Shown: in pieces, positions 36,456 through 46,766 of the stretch
Numbering within the stretch: position 1 is the first letter of the stretch
Layout of the letters: every line of letters begins with the position of its first letter
NCBI RefSeq assembly: GCF_000473365.1
Contig: NZ_KI421517.1
Location: 248,001-312,000 of the forward strand
Direction of reading: 5' to 3'
Length of the DNA: 64,000 nt
DNA from: Adhaeribacter aquaticus DSM 16391
Lineage (GTDB): Bacteria; Bacteroidota; Bacteroidia; Cytophagales; Hymenobacteraceae
Translations under genes and position numbers: made by a program
Notes under the pieces: model-generated
Database searches by the model: none
Told to the model about the DNA's origin: nothing
Seen by the model: only the letters and a program-made list of their open reading frames with translations

Positions 36456-37373
36456 ATGTATTCTTTTCTTACTGTTAAAAATTGGGCAGATTATGAGCTA
36501 CTGGATTCCGGTAACTTTGAAAAGCTGGAACGATTCGGACAATATATTTTAGCCCGGCCAGAGCCCCAAGCTATTTGGGATAAACATTTACCTGAATCGG
36601 AATGGTCGCGTTTGGCGCAGGCTGTTTTTAAAAAAGAAAAAGGCAGTTCTGAAAAAGGGCAATGGACTTTAAAAAAAGGAATGCCGGAGCAATGGGTTAT
36701 TAATTACAAGTACCAGGACCTGCAATTACGTTTCCGATTGGGTTTATCTTCGTTTAAACATGTAGGCTTATTTCCGGAACAGGACCCCAATTGGAAGTTT
36801 ATTTTTGACCATGCCCGGCAGTTAAAAACGCCGAAACCTAAAATTTTAAATATGTTTGCCTACACCGGCGCAGCTTCTTTAGCTGCCCGAGCCGCCGGAG
36901 CCGATGTAACGCATCTGGATTCGGTAAAAGTCGTAAATTATTGGGCACGCGAAAACATGGAAGCCAGTAATTTAGATAATATACGGTGGCTGGTAGAAGA
37001 TGCGATGAAATATGCGCGCCGCGAAGTTAAAAGAGGCAATAAATACCAGGGACTTATCCTGGATCCGCCGGCTTATGGGCGTGGCCCAAACGGCGAAAAG
37101 TGGCAACTGGAAGATGAATTAAATGAATTAATTAAATTATGTGGTCAGTTGTTAGACCCAACCGACCATTTATTTCTTATAAACTTATATTCTTTAGGAT
37201 TCTCCGCTTTTATTCTGGAAAACTTAATAAATCAGAATTTCACCTTAAAAGAAGATGGTTTCCGGGAATTTGGCGAATTATATTTATTAGATAAAGGCAA
37301 ACGAAAATTACCATTAGGTACTTTTTTCCGTTTCAGTTCGGTAACTGACAAACAAAATCCAGATGGAAAATAA
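36456..37373 (+). CDS. RlmI-like class I SAM methyltransferase
   Basis: A 305-residue S-adenosylmethionine-dependent methyltransferase. The SAM site is MFAYTGAASLAARAAGADVTHLDSVK (motif I and the acidic ribose binder), followed by the active motif ILDPPAYGRGPNG. This resembles 23S rRNA m5C methyltransferases of the RlmI type but lacks the N-terminal PUA domain. rRNA is the likely target, but this is inference. It overlaps the ppx gene by 11 bases. Confidence 0.88.
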   Translation: MYSFLTVKNWADYELLDSGNFEKLERFGQYILARPEPQAIWDKHLPESEWSRLAQAVFKKEKGSSEKGQWTLKKGMPEQWVINYKYQDLQLRFRLGLSSFKHVGLFPEQDPNWKFIFDHARQLKTPKPKILNMFAYTGAASLAARAAGADVTHLDSVKVVNYWARENMEASNLDNIRWLVEDAMKYARREVKRGNKYQGLILDPPAYGRGPNGEKWQLEDELNELIKLCGQLLDPTDHLFLINLYSLGFSAFILENLINQNFTLKEDGFREFGELYLLDKGKRKLPLGTFFRFSSVTDKQNPDGK

Positions 37374-38304
37374 GAAAAAGCTGGCTTTAATTGACCTTGG
37401 CACCAATACCTTTCACCTGCTAATTGTAGAGGTAGATCAGGACAATCAAGTTGAAACTCTTGTAAAGATCAAAGAACCCGTTAAACTGGGTGAAGGAGGT
37501 ATCAGTCATGGTGCTATTACGGATGCCGCCCGCGAACGGGCTCTTAAAACGCTAAAATCATTTAAAGCGCTGGTAGATGAGCACCAGGTAAACGTAGTAA
37601 GGGCATTAGCCACCAGTGCCATGCGTAATACGGCCAATGGGCCTGAACTGGTACAAGCTATTGCTGAAGAAACCGGGTTTGTAGTAGAAATTATTTCCGG
37701 CGATAAAGAAGCTGAATTAATTTATTATGGTGTTAAATCGGCTTTGGATTTAGGTACAGAAAAAAATCTGATTGTAGATATAGGAGGCGGCAGTGTAGAG
37801 TTCATTATTGCCGACAACCAACAAATCTATTGGAAAGAGAGCTATGAAATTGGTGCTCAACGCCTGTTAGATAAATTTTTTGTAACGGATCCAATTTCCG
37901 AAATAGCCATAGAAGCCGAAAAGCACTTTTTACAGGAACAATTAAGCTCTTTAACTAAGGCGGTAGAAGAATTTAAGCCTACGGTACTAATAGGATCCTC
38001 TGGTACCTTTGATACACTTTGCGATATTGATGCACAAAAGAATGGTATAGATCGCCAGCAGGATTGCTGCCCTGAATCTGATTTGTCCTTAGGCTGCTTT
38101 TACGAAATATATGAAGATATTATTCGTAAAAATAAAGCAGAACGGCTTGCCATACCGGGTATGCTGGAAATGCGGGTAGATATGATTGTAGTGGCGTCTG
38201 TACTGATTGATTATATTCTGGAGAATAACGACCTGCATAAAATCAGGGTGTCTTCTTATGCATTAAAAGAAGGCATGCTTAATCAAATACTTTCCCAAGC
38301 ATAA
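37363..38304 (+). CDS. Ppx/GppA-family phosphatase
   Basis: A 313-residue member of the ASKHA-fold exopolyphosphatase/guanosine pentaphosphatase family. Characteristic phosphate loops are visible: ALIDLGTNTFHLLIVEV (N-terminal), ISGDKEAELIYYGVK, and VDIGGGSVEF. It is the short form without the C-terminal HD-like region of E. coli Ppx. It may hydrolyse polyphosphate or pppGpp. It is translationally coupled to the upstream methyltransferase. Confidence 0.92.
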   Translation: MENKKKLALIDLGTNTFHLLIVEVDQDNQVETLVKIKEPVKLGEGGISHGAITDAARERALKTLKSFKALVDEHQVNVVRALATSAMRNTANGPELVQAIAEETGFVVEIISGDKEAELIYYGVKSALDLGTEKNLIVDIGGGSVEFIIADNQQIYWKESYEIGAQRLLDKFFVTDPISEIAIEAEKHFLQEQLSSLTKAVEEFKPTVLIGSSGTFDTLCDIDAQKNGIDRQQDCCPESDLSLGCFYEIYEDIIRKNKAERLAIPGMLEMRVDMIVVASVLIDYILENNDLHKIRVSSYALKEGMLNQILSQA

Positions 38305-38337
38305 TTTAAATTTGGCCGGCAGGCCGGTATTCTTTTC

Positions 38338-39399
38338 ATGTTTCCATACCAACAACTTTACCAGTTTACCAAGAATATTTTTCAAAGTATTGGCTGTTCT
38401 GATTCTGATGCCGCATTAGCCACAGATGTTTTATTAGCCGCAGACTTACGAGGCGTAGATTCCCATGGGGTAGCTCGCTTATCCGGTTATGTTCGCTTAT
38501 GGGAGGCCAGACGCATTAATGCTACACCTAACATTCGGGTGGTACACGAAACCCCAAGTACCGCCGTAGTAGATGGCGATCGAGGTTTGGGTTTGGTAGT
38601 GGCCCCTAAAGCCATGGAGATTGTCATTGAGAAAGCAAAAATAGCTGGTACCGGCTGGGTTTCAGTACGAAACTCTAATCATTATGGCATTGCTGGTTAT
38701 CATGCCATGCAGGCATTAGCCCATGACATGATTGGTATGGCCATGACAAATGCTAGCCCTTTGGTTGCCCCCACGCGTGCCGTTGAACGACTATTAGGTA
38801 CAAATCCTATTGCCGTGGCCATACCGGCTAAAGAGCAACCTGCTTTTGTAGCTGATTTTGCTACCACCACAGCGGCTAACGGAAAGCTTGAAATACTGCA
38901 GCGGAAAAACTTGGAAGCTCCAGTTGGCTGGATACAGGATGCTACCGGCAAAAACTCCACCAATCCGCATGAGCTTAAGGATGGCGGCGCGTTATTGCCT
39001 TTAGGTGGCGAGACTGGCAGCCACAAAGGATATTGCCTGGGCTCTATTGTTGATATATTCTCTGCCGTACTATCAGGTGCCAATTATGGTCCCTGGGTTC
39101 CTCCTTTTGTAAGCTTTTTACCGCTTCCGGCCAATCCGGTAGGCGAAGGCATTGGTCACTTTTTAGGTGCTATGCGCGTAGATGCCTTTCGCCCCGCCGA
39201 TGAATTTAAAGCCCATATGGATAACTGGATTTCAACTTTTCGGAATGCTAAAACCCGTGAAGGTGAAGAAGCTGTGTTAATTCCTGGAGATCCAGAACGG
39301 TTAATTTCAGCAAAAAGAATGGAAGAAGGTATTCCGCTATTAGATCCAGTAATCAAAGACCTGGAAGGATTGGGCCAAAAGTTTAATATTAGGCTATAA
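38338..39399 (+). CDS. Ldh-family NAD(P)-dependent dehydrogenase
   Basis: A 353-residue member of the malate/L-lactate/ureidoglycolate dehydrogenase family (not the Rossmann Ldh). Motifs include LRGVDSHGVARLSGYV, RNSNHYGIAGYHAM, LLGTNPIAVAIPA and the late GSHKGYCLGSIVDI. The exact substrate is not predictable. It starts 33 bases after the ppx gene and probably ends that operon, although its terminator is 220 bases downstream. Confidence 0.9.
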   Translation: MFPYQQLYQFTKNIFQSIGCSDSDAALATDVLLAADLRGVDSHGVARLSGYVRLWEARRINATPNIRVVHETPSTAVVDGDRGLGLVVAPKAMEIVIEKAKIAGTGWVSVRNSNHYGIAGYHAMQALAHDMIGMAMTNASPLVAPTRAVERLLGTNPIAVAIPAKEQPAFVADFATTTAANGKLEILQRKNLEAPVGWIQDATGKNSTNPHELKDGGALLPLGGETGSHKGYCLGSIVDIFSAVLSGANYGPWVPPFVSFLPLPANPVGEGIGHFLGAMRVDAFRPADEFKAHMDNWISTFRNAKTREGEEAVLIPGDPERLISAKRMEEGIPLLDPVIKDLEGLGQKFNIRL

Positions 39400-39620
39400 A
39401 AGTTTAATAAAAATTAGCATTTATAAAATCCTTTCCTGGTAGAAACCTTTTGAAAAGTACCAAGAAGTGATGCTCTACATGTGGTGCTTGCACCAGGAGG
39501 GAAAGCTCTAGAATCAAAGCCTTATTTAAACTGGAAGTGAAAACACGTTTTTATGTCAACAGAGTTTGGTTTATCAAATCCTAGAGGCAATAACCTGTAT
39601 AAATGAAATTATTAGAAATT
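39400..39620. other. Intergenic segment with dyads, no gene
   Basis: A 221-base stretch without a convincing reading frame. It contains tggtgc-tt-gcacca (39482-39495) and a long-range pairing between ctttcctggt (39431-39440) and accagga...gggaaag (39492-39505). It could be an untranslated RNA or a decayed gene. Confidence 0.35.
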
Positions 39621-39662
39621 AAAAGAAAGAAGCCACTGACTATTCAGTGGCTTCTTTCTTTT
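39621..39662. terminator. 19-bp perfect bidirectional terminator
   Basis: Arms 39621-39639 and 39644-39662 with loop ctat. The core gccactga is flanked by A/G- and T/C-rich arms. It lies between the convergent Ldh-family and ftsB-like genes, 11 bases from the latter's stop. Confidence 0.9.
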
Positions 39663-39673
39663 AAGGAGTAAAA

Positions 39674-39988
39674 TTATTTTTGTTTATCTTCCTGTTTCAC
39701 AATAATGAATAAATCTTCAGCAGGCTTTTTCATTAAATATTTTTCTCGAGCATACTTTTCCAAGAGTTCCTGATTACTTAACAATTCCTCCCTGTCTTTC
39801 TTAACCTCAGAAATTTTTTGCAAGTAAAATTCTTTTTCCTCCTCTTTCTCGCTCAACTTCTTACTCATTTCATATTGCGTTATAAAATCGTTTGAATCAA
39901 AGAAAATCATCCAAACCAAAAATAACACAGTAAAAAGGAAATAAAAACTGCGAACAAACTTGGGAACACGTGCCAACATAAATAACAA
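39674..39988 (-). CDS. Septum formation initiator (FtsB/DivIC-like)
   Basis: A 104-residue bitopic membrane protein of the DivIC/FtsB family, a scaffold of the division complex. A single helix (about 15-30, FYFLFTVLFLVWMIFF) is followed by a coiled coil (residues 35-75, many Glu/Lys heptads) and the family's C-terminal YAREKYLMKKPAEDLFII. It lies 74 bases after eno, a gene pairing (eno-ftsB) also known from other bacteria. Confidence 0.88.
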   Translation of the reverse strand: MLFMLARVPKFVRSFYFLFTVLFLVWMIFFDSNDFITQYEMSKKLSEKEEEKEFYLQKISEVKKDREELLSNQELLEKYAREKYLMKKPAEDLFIIVKQEDKQK

Positions 39989-40005
39989 TTTCTCCAGACA
40001 ACAAA

Positions 40006-40033
40006 GGCTGCGGAACTTACGGTTCCAGCAGCC
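40006..40033 (-). terminator. Hairpin between eno and the ftsB-like gene
   Basis: Stem ggctgcggaac/gttcc-a-gcagcc with one bulged A and a 5-base loop. On the minus strand it is followed by tttgttgt, a weak T run, so it may only partly terminate. Confidence 0.55.
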
Positions 40034-40062
40034 CTTGAAAATACTTAAAATAAAAGTAATTA

Positions 40063-41352
<1,290 letters not shown>

Positions 41353-41377
41353 TTAGTTAAGTATATGGATTTAAAAT

Positions 41378-42490
41378 TTATTGATCTTCCTTCTTCGGCA
41401 ACATCGACACAAATTCATCAAATAAGTATTCTGAATCATGTGGTCCTGGTGAAGATTCTGGATGGTATTGTACAGAGAATGCTTTCTTCCCTTTAACCCG
41501 GATACCTTCAATGGTACCGTCATTTAGGTTTATATGCGTTATCTCTATATTCTCATTATTCTTTACATGTTCGGCATCAACCGCAAAGCCATGGTTCTGT
41601 GAAGTAATTTCACATTTACCAGTAATTAAGTTTTTAACCGGATGATTTAAGCCACGGTGCCCATTATGCATTTTATAAGTTGGAATACCATTGGCTTGGG
41701 CTAAAATCTGATGACCCATACAAATTCCAAAAAGTGGTTTATCTTGTTCCAGCATTTTGGTAACGTTTTCTACTGCCTGAGTAGTAGCAGCCGGGTCTCC
41801 AGGTCCATTAGAAATAAAATAGCCATCTGGTCCCCATTGCTCCATCTCTTCATAACTGGTGTTGAAAGGAAACACTTTAACCTCACAACCCCGCTGCACG
41901 AAATTATTTAAGATGTTTTTCTTAACGCCTAAATCCAGAATAGCCACTTTGTATTTCTTATCTGGCGATTCTATGGAATATTCTTCTTTAGTACTTACTT
42001 GAGAAGCTAATTCTAACCCGTGCATAAGAGGAGTAGCATCTAATTTTTCCTGCAATAAGGCTAAATCAGAAATTTCTGAAGATATAACAGCATTCATAGC
42101 TCCTTTATCCCGAATATGTCTAACCAACTCGCGGGTATCTATTTCACAAATACCAATAATACCTGCCTTTTCGAAATACTCCTGCAGAGATCCTTCAGCT
42201 GATTTACGCGAAAAGAATTCAGAAAACTCTTTACACACTAAACCTTGAATCTGGACCTGATTTGATTCAACTTCTTTATCCAATACACCATAGTTACCAA
42301 TGTGCGGAACAGTTGTAACTACAATTTGGCCGAAGTACGAAGGATCTGTAAAAATCTCTTGGTAACCTGTCATACCAGTATTAAAACATAGTTCACCTGA
42401 ACTTGTACCTATACGACCCAGGCTTTTACCACGGTAAACTTTACCGTCAGCTAATAATAAAATTGCTTCTTTCAATTCAGTACCTTTCAT
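41378..42490 (-). CDS. carA: Carbamoyl-phosphate synthase small subunit
   Basis: CarA is the glutaminase subunit that feeds ammonia to CarB for arginine and pyrimidine synthesis. The 370-residue protein has the N-terminal CarA domain (LLLADGKVYRG, FNTGMTGYQEIFTDPSY) and a class I glutaminase domain with triad Cys257 (GICMGHQ), His343 and Glu345 (QYHPESSPG). carB is not adjacent. It follows rplQ but is separated by a terminator. Confidence 0.97.
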   Translation of the reverse strand: MKGTELKEAILLLADGKVYRGKSLGRIGTSSGELCFNTGMTGYQEIFTDPSYFGQIVVTTVPHIGNYGVLDKEVESNQVQIQGLVCKEFSEFFSRKSAEGSLQEYFEKAGIIGICEIDTRELVRHIRDKGAMNAVISSEISDLALLQEKLDATPLMHGLELASQVSTKEEYSIESPDKKYKVAILDLGVKKNILNNFVQRGCEVKVFPFNTSYEEMEQWGPDGYFISNGPGDPAATTQAVENVTKMLEQDKPLFGICMGHQILAQANGIPTYKMHNGHRGLNHPVKNLITGKCEITSQNHGFAVDAEHVKNNENIEITHINLNDGTIEGIRVKGKKAFSVQYHPESSPGPHDSEYLFDEFVSMLPKKEDQ

Positions 42491-42503
42491 TTCTAAGATT
42501 GTG

Positions 42504-42511
42504 CAAAAATA
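42504..42511 (-). promoter_or_regulatory. Possible carA -7 box embedded in the rplQ terminator tail
   Basis: Minus-strand tatttttg fits TAnnTTTG and overlaps the T tract of the upstream terminator. Transcription would start about 8 bases before the carA ATG. No -33 is seen; the call is tentative. Confidence 0.35.
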
Positions 42512-42544
42512 AAAAAAGGGATATGATAAATATCATACCCCTTT
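42512..42544 (-). terminator. Terminator after rplQ
   Basis: Stem aaagggatatgat/atcataccccttt (42515-42527 and 42532-42544; one G-U pair), loop aaat. On the minus strand it is followed by a T run. It ends the long ribosomal operon. Confidence 0.87.
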
Positions 42545-42566
42545 AAATAATTAAGATAATTTTTTA

Positions 42567-43103
42567 TTATTCTGCATCTTTTGACTCAGTTGTATCAGCA
42601 GCAGCATCTGTAGAAGGTTCTTCAGCAGCTGGAGCTACATTAGTTTCTGCAGCTGGAGCAGCAGCATCAGCCTTCTTAGCACCACTCCGACGACGAGTTT
42701 TAGGTTTAGCAGCAGCCGTTGCGGTTGTTGTGCTTAACATATCCTCGTTGTAATCTACTAGTTCGATAATACACATATCAGCATTATCACCTAAACGATT
42801 ACCAGTTTTTAAGATTCGGGTATAACCGCCCGGACGATTTGCAATTTTAGCTGCTACTTCATCAAAAAGAACTTTAACAGAATCTTTATTCTGAAGATAA
42901 GAGAAGATAGTTCTTCTGGAATGGGTAGTATCGTTTTTTGATTTGGTTAAAAGCGGCTCTACATATTTGCGTAAAGCTTTAGCTTTTGCTACCGTGGTGG
43001 TTACACGCTTATGTAAGATAAGCGATGAAGCCATGTTTGATAACATAGCTTTCCGGTGAGCTGACGTTCTACCTAAATGGTTAATTTTTTTACCGTGTCT
43101 CAT
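42567..43103 (-). CDS. rplQ: 50S ribosomal protein L17
   Basis: L17 (bL17), 178 residues. Residues 1-120 are the conserved domain ([42 protein letters not shown]). The last 55 or so residues are an Ala-, Thr- and Glu-rich tail ([17 protein letters not shown]), which I infer is disordered. It is the last gene of the ribosomal block. Confidence 0.96.
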   Translation of the reverse strand: MRHGKKINHLGRTSAHRKAMLSNMASSLILHKRVTTTVAKAKALRKYVEPLLTKSKNDTTHSRRTIFSYLQNKDSVKVLFDEVAAKIANRPGGYTRILKTGNRLGDNADMCIIELVDYNEDMLSTTTATAAAKPKTRRRSGAKKADAAAPAAETNVAPAAEEPSTDAAADTTESKDAE

Positions 43104-43170
43104 TATTTTAATTGTGCACGTGCATACCGTCGATCAACCTTTCGGGATCGGGAATTATGCCGCTAAGTTA

Positions 43171-44160
43171 CTAATCTTCGTCTAATTTGTATTTTGATAA
43201 ATCCATTCCAAAGGTAAGACCTTTTTCCTGAACTAAGTTTTCCAATTCGGTTAATGATTTCTTTCCAAAATTCCGGAATTTCATCATATCCTGCATGTCT
43301 AATTGAACTAAGTCACCTAAAGTTCTAATATCAGCTGCTTTTAAACAGTTATAAGCACGTACTGAAAGATCCATGTCATTTAAGGGAGTTTTCAATATTT
43401 TGCGCATATGCAGCATTTCTTCATCTACAGCCTCTTCTTCTTCAGGTTTAGCTGTTTCAAAAGTCATTGTGTTATCCGAGAATAACATGAAATGCTGAAT
43501 CAAAATATGAGCTGCTCCTTTCAATGCATCTTCCGGATGAATAGATCCATCGGTTGATATATCGATTAGAAGTTTTTCATAATCCGTTTTCTGTTCAACC
43601 CGCGTATTCTCAATGCTGTATTTTACATTTTTAATAGGCGTAAAAATAGCATCAATAGCAATTTGTCCAAATACCTGATCATTTGGTTTATTTTCCTCGG
43701 CAGGAACGTAACCTCTTCCTTTTTGAATGGTTAATTCAACTTCTAAGGAAATGCTGGTATCTAAATGGCAAATAATTAAATCAGGATTAAGAATTTGGAA
43801 GCCGTTAGTGAAGTTGTTAATATCGCCCGCAGTAAATGTTTCCTGATTCCGTATAGAAACAGTAATTTTATCTTCAACAGCATCACTAATTTTCTTAAAC
43901 CGAACCATTTTCAGGTTCAGGATAATTTCAGATACGTCTTCTATCACACCTTCAATTGTAGAGAATTCGTGCAGAACACTAGGTATTCTAATGGATGTGA
44001 TAGCGTAACCTTCCAAAGAAGAAAGTAAAATTCTTCTAAGCGCATTGCCAATAGTTACACCGTATCCTTTTTCAAGGGGTTTAAATTCAAATTGACCATT
44101 AAAGTCATCGGATTTCTCCATCACAACTTTCTCTGGCATTTGAAAGGCTAATATAGACAT
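43171..44160 (-). CDS. rpoA: RNA polymerase alpha subunit
   Basis: RpoA, 329 residues from the start I prefer (ATG 44160; [12 protein letters not shown]). An earlier in-frame ATG at 44223 would overlap rpsD by 23 bases and adds 21 Ser-rich residues not typical of the family. The N-terminal dimerisation domain ([24 protein letters not shown]) and C-terminal DNA-binding domain ([32 protein letters not shown]) are intact. Confidence 0.96.
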   Translation of the reverse strand: MSILAFQMPEKVVMEKSDDFNGQFEFKPLEKGYGVTIGNALRRILLSSLEGYAITSIRIPSVLHEFSTIEGVIEDVSEIILNLKMVRFKKISDAVEDKITVSIRNQETFTAGDINNFTNGFQILNPDLIICHLDTSISLEVELTIQKGRGYVPAEENKPNDQVFGQIAIDAIFTPIKNVKYSIENTRVEQKTDYEKLLIDISTDGSIHPEDALKGAAHILIQHFMLFSDNTMTFETAKPEEEEAVDEEMLHMRKILKTPLNDMDLSVRAYNCLKAADIRTLGDLVQLDMQDMMKFRNFGKKSLTELENLVQEKGLTFGMDLSKYKLDED

Positions 44161-44200
44161 ATTTGCTATTTTATCAGTTAAGGTATAAGAACTAGAACTA

Positions 44201-44806
44201 TTACTTAGAGTAAAGCTCGACAATTAATTGTTCCTGAATTTTCTCAGGGATAAGGTCACGTTGTGGAGCAGAAATGAATTTACCTACCATTTCTTTACCA
44301 TCCCACTCTAACCAGGAAAATTGACGGGCATTACGCGCAGATAAACTGGTTGTAATAGCTTCTAATGATTTGGATTTCTCACGTACTGCAACAGTTTGAC
44401 CTGGCTTAAGGCTGTAAGAAGCAATGTTAACTACTTCTCCATCCACTAAGATATGTTTATGTAAAACCAACTGACGAGCAGCTCTTCTAGTTGGGGCAAT
44501 ACCTAAACGGTAAACTGTGTTATCTAAACGTGACTCTAATAAAGCTAACAAGTTTTCACCTGTAATACCACCTCTACGGTGTGCTTTATCAAATAAATTA
44601 GCGAATTGCTTTTCTAATACGCCATAAAGGTATTTAACCTTTTGTTTTTCCATTAACTGAACAGCGTATTCAGATTGTTTCTTTCTTCTTCCTCTTCCGT
44701 GCATCCCTGGAGGGTAAGCTTTTTTCTGTAAAGCCTTGCTTGCACCAAAGATAGGCTCGTTAAACCTTCTTGATATTTTTGTTTTAGGGCCAGTGTATCT
44801 TGCCAT
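44201..44806 (-). CDS. rpsD: 30S ribosomal protein S4
   Basis: S4 (uS4), 201 residues. Opening [15 protein letters not shown] and the S4 RNA-binding domain ([33 protein letters not shown]) are visible. A 10-bp hairpin lies in the 61-base spacer upstream. There is no N-terminal zinc motif. Confidence 0.97.
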   Translation of the reverse strand: MARYTGPKTKISRRFNEPIFGASKALQKKAYPPGMHGRGRRKKQSEYAVQLMEKQKVKYLYGVLEKQFANLFDKAHRRGGITGENLLALLESRLDNTVYRLGIAPTRRAARQLVLHKHILVDGEVVNIASYSLKPGQTVAVREKSKSLEAITTSLSARNARQFSWLEWDGKEMVGKFISAPQRDLIPEKIQEQLIVELYSK

Positions 44807-44827
44807 TTCCTATTAATATTTGAATAG

Positions 44828-44855
44828 AAAGCTTTCCCGTTTCCAGGAAAGCTTT
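44828..44855 (-). promoter_or_regulatory. Hairpin in the rpsK-rpsD spacer
   Basis: Perfect 10-bp stem aaagctttcc/ggaaagcttt with an 8-base loop, 21 bases before rpsD. No T run follows on the minus strand, so termination is unlikely. It could be a processing or regulatory site. Confidence 0.45.
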
Positions 44856-44867
44856 AATTTACAATTT

Positions 44868-45260
44868 TTATACTCTTCTACGTTTTGGAGGTCTGCATCC
44901 ATTGTGTGGTAAAGGCGTTACATCTTTAATAGTGGTAACTTCAATACCTGCATTTTGTACAGTACGAATAGCTGATTCTCTACCTGCACCAGGACCTTTA
45001 ACAAACACTTCAGCTTTCCGCAAGCCTAATTCATGTGCCACTTTAGCACAATCAGAGGCGGCCATCTGAGCTGCGTAAGGAGTATTCTTTTTAGAACCTC
45101 TAAAGCCCATTTTACCAGCAGATGCCCAAGAAATAACCTGGCCATTGTTGTTGGTAATGGAAATAATGATGTTATTGAAAGAAGCTTTAATATGAACCTG
45201 ACCTGTAGCTTCCACAACTACAACACGTTTCTTAGCTTTATCTTTTCTCTTTTGAGCCAT
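44868..45260 (-). CDS. rpsK: 30S ribosomal protein S11
   Basis: S11 (uS11), 130 residues. Core motifs [41 protein letters not shown] and the C-terminal [13 protein letters not shown]-like end (here [15 protein letters not shown]) are complete. It follows rpsM after 8 bases. Confidence 0.97.
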   Translation of the reverse strand: MAQKRKDKAKKRVVVVEATGQVHIKASFNNIIISITNNNGQVISWASAGKMGFRGSKKNTPYAAQMAASDCAKVAHELGLRKAEVFVKGPGAGRESAIRTVQNAGIEVTTIKDVTPLPHNGCRPPKRRRV

Positions 45261-45268
45261 TATATTAA

Positions 45269-45646
45269 TTATTTAGTAGCCTTTTTCTTATTAGCAACTG
45301 TCTTACGTTTACCTTTACGGGTACGCGTATTGTTTTTAGTCCGCTGACCTCTCACAGGCAAGCCTTTACGATGACGTAAGCCACGGTAAGAACCAATGTC
45401 CATTAAGCGCTTAATGTGTAGTTGAACTTCAGAACGAAGAACACCTTCAGTTTTATGTTCCGCTGCAATTACTGAACGGATAGCACCAGCTTCTTCTTCA
45501 GTCCATTCATTAACTTTTTTATCTAAGCTAACGCCCGCTTTAGTTAAGATGGTTTGAGAAAGTTTGCGACCAATACCATAGATATAGGTCAAGGCTATCT
45601 CGCCTCTTTTTTTATCCGGAATATCTACTCCTGCTATTCTAGCCAT
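45269..45646 (-). CDS. rpsM: 30S ribosomal protein S13
   Basis: S13 (uS13), 125 residues, from [26 protein letters not shown] to the basic tail with [18 protein letters not shown]. It contacts tRNA and the large subunit. It follows rpmJ after 8 bases. Confidence 0.97.
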   Translation of the reverse strand: MARIAGVDIPDKKRGEIALTYIYGIGRKLSQTILTKAGVSLDKKVNEWTEEEAGAIRSVIAAEHKTEGVLRSEVQLHIKRLMDIGSYRGLRHRKGLPVRGQRTKNNTRTRKGKRKTVANKKKATK

Positions 45647-45654
45647 ATTATTAA

Positions 45655-45771
45655 TTATCCTTGTCTTTGTTTATAACGTGGGTTCTTCTTGTTGATCACA
45701 TAAAGTTTTCCTTTCCGACGGATAACTTTACAGTCAGCGCTTCTCTTTTTAACTGATGCTTTAACTTTCAT
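45655..45771 (-). CDS. rpmJ: 50S ribosomal protein L36
   Basis: A short gene (38 residues) found by reading the gap between infA and rpsM: it opens [19 protein letters not shown] and ends YKQRQG. Only one Cys (residue 14) of the canonical zinc site remains, so this is a zinc-free form, which I believe is usual in this phylum. It starts one base after the infA stop. Confidence 0.96.
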   Translation of the reverse strand: MKVKASVKKRSADCKVIRRKGKLYVINKKNPRYKQRQG

Positions 45772-45772
45772 T

Positions 45773-45991
45773 TTATTTATAACGGTATACTATTCTTCCT
45801 TTAGACAAATCATATGGCGACATTTCAATTTTTACTTTGTCTCCAGGTAAAATTTTAATATAATGCATTCTCATTTTACCTGAAATGTGAGAAATTACTT
45901 GATGTCCGTTTTCTAATTCAACACGAAACATCGCATTAGATAACGCCTCCACGATAGTTCCGTCTTGTTCTATAGAAGACTGTTTTGCCAT
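45773..45991 (-). CDS. infA: Translation initiation factor IF-1
   Basis: IF-1, 72 residues, an OB-fold protein binding the A site during initiation. Motifs [24 protein letters not shown] and the [21 protein letters not shown] segment are complete. It lies between map and rpmJ with gaps of 5 and 1 bases. Confidence 0.97.
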   Translation of the reverse strand: MAKQSSIEQDGTIVEALSNAMFRVELENGHQVISHISGKMRMHYIKILPGDKVKIEMSPYDLSKGRIVYRYK

Positions 45992-45996
45992 ATACT

Positions 45997-46764
45997 TTAA
46001 ACTCGCTTTTCTATGTAATCAAAAGTTGTTAAAACTTCTGCTTTATCTTTCCTAATTACTACAGTATGCTCAAAATGAGCAGACGGTTTATTATCTCTAG
46101 TACGAATGGTCCAACCATCCGCTTCTTGTACTATATGTTTAGACCCAAGATTAACCATTGGTTCAATAGCCAACACTAAACCATTTTGAAGTTTTAATCC
46201 TTGTCCACGTTTTCCGTAGTTAGGAACCTCAGGAGCTTCGTGTAAGTTCCTTCCAATGCCATGTCCTACTAATTCTCTTACCACTGACATTCCTTCTTTT
46301 TCAACGAAGGTCTGAATTGTTGAAGAGAGGTCACCCATTCTATTTCCTACAGTTGCTTTTTCAATACCTAAATATAAAGAAGCTTTGGTAACCTCTAAAA
46401 GTTTAGCAACTGCCGGATCTACATTACCTACAGCATGTGTATAAGCACTATCAGTGTGGTATCCTTTATAAAATACGCCGCAGTCAATAGAAATAACATC
46501 TCCAGATTTAAGTTCGTATTCACCAGGAAATCCATGTACAACTACCGAATTGACTGATATACATAAACTAAATGGGAAGCCATTATATCCTTTAAAGGAT
46601 GGCTTACCACCAAAATCATGTATAAATTCTTCCGCCCGTTTATCTAATGTTTTGGTTTTGACACCTTCATTAATTAACGAAGCGATTTCTCCGTGAGTTT
46701 GGCTAAGAATTTTTGCTCCCTCACGGAGAACTTCTATATCTTCTTCTGTTTTGTAAATAACCAT
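45997..46764 (-). CDS. map: Methionine aminopeptidase
   Basis: Type I methionine aminopeptidase, 255 residues. It removes the N-terminal Met from nascent proteins. Metal ligands are seen in [15 protein letters not shown] (two Asp), [10 protein letters not shown] (His), AIEPMV (Glu) and HFEHTVV (Glu). It has no N-terminal zinc extension. It follows secY after 2 bases. Confidence 0.97.
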   Translation of the reverse strand: MVIYKTEEDIEVLREGAKILSQTHGEIASLINEGVKTKTLDKRAEEFIHDFGGKPSFKGYNGFPFSLCISVNSVVVHGFPGEYELKSGDVISIDCGVFYKGYHTDSAYTHAVGNVDPAVAKLLEVTKASLYLGIEKATVGNRMGDLSSTIQTFVEKEGMSVVRELVGHGIGRNLHEAPEVPNYGKRGQGLKLQNGLVLAIEPMVNLGSKHIVQEADGWTIRTRDNKPSAHFEHTVVIRKDKAEVLTTFDYIEKRV

Positions 46765-46766
46765 TC

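Noticed and set aside
39467-39512. A 13-codon reading frame in the gap after the Ldh-family gene
   Set aside because: Too short and without any initiation signal; not supported as a gene.
42567-42730. Ala-rich tail of L17
   Set aside because: Such low-complexity tails on L17 are, as far as I know, frequent in Bacteroidota. It is mentioned in the gene entry only.
43115-43124. Palindrome tgcacgtgca between rpoA and rplQ, with a nearby cgatc/gatcg stem
   Set aside because: Short, and in a small intercistronic spacer. It could be a processing stem, but chance is as likely.
44161-44223. An N-terminal Ser-rich extension of RpoA
   Set aside because: It would overlap rpsD and does not fit the family. 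The ATG at 44160 gives the normal start.
45655-45771. Loss of the zinc site in L36
   Set aside because: Zinc-free L36 is, to my knowledge, common in this phylum and not a novelty.
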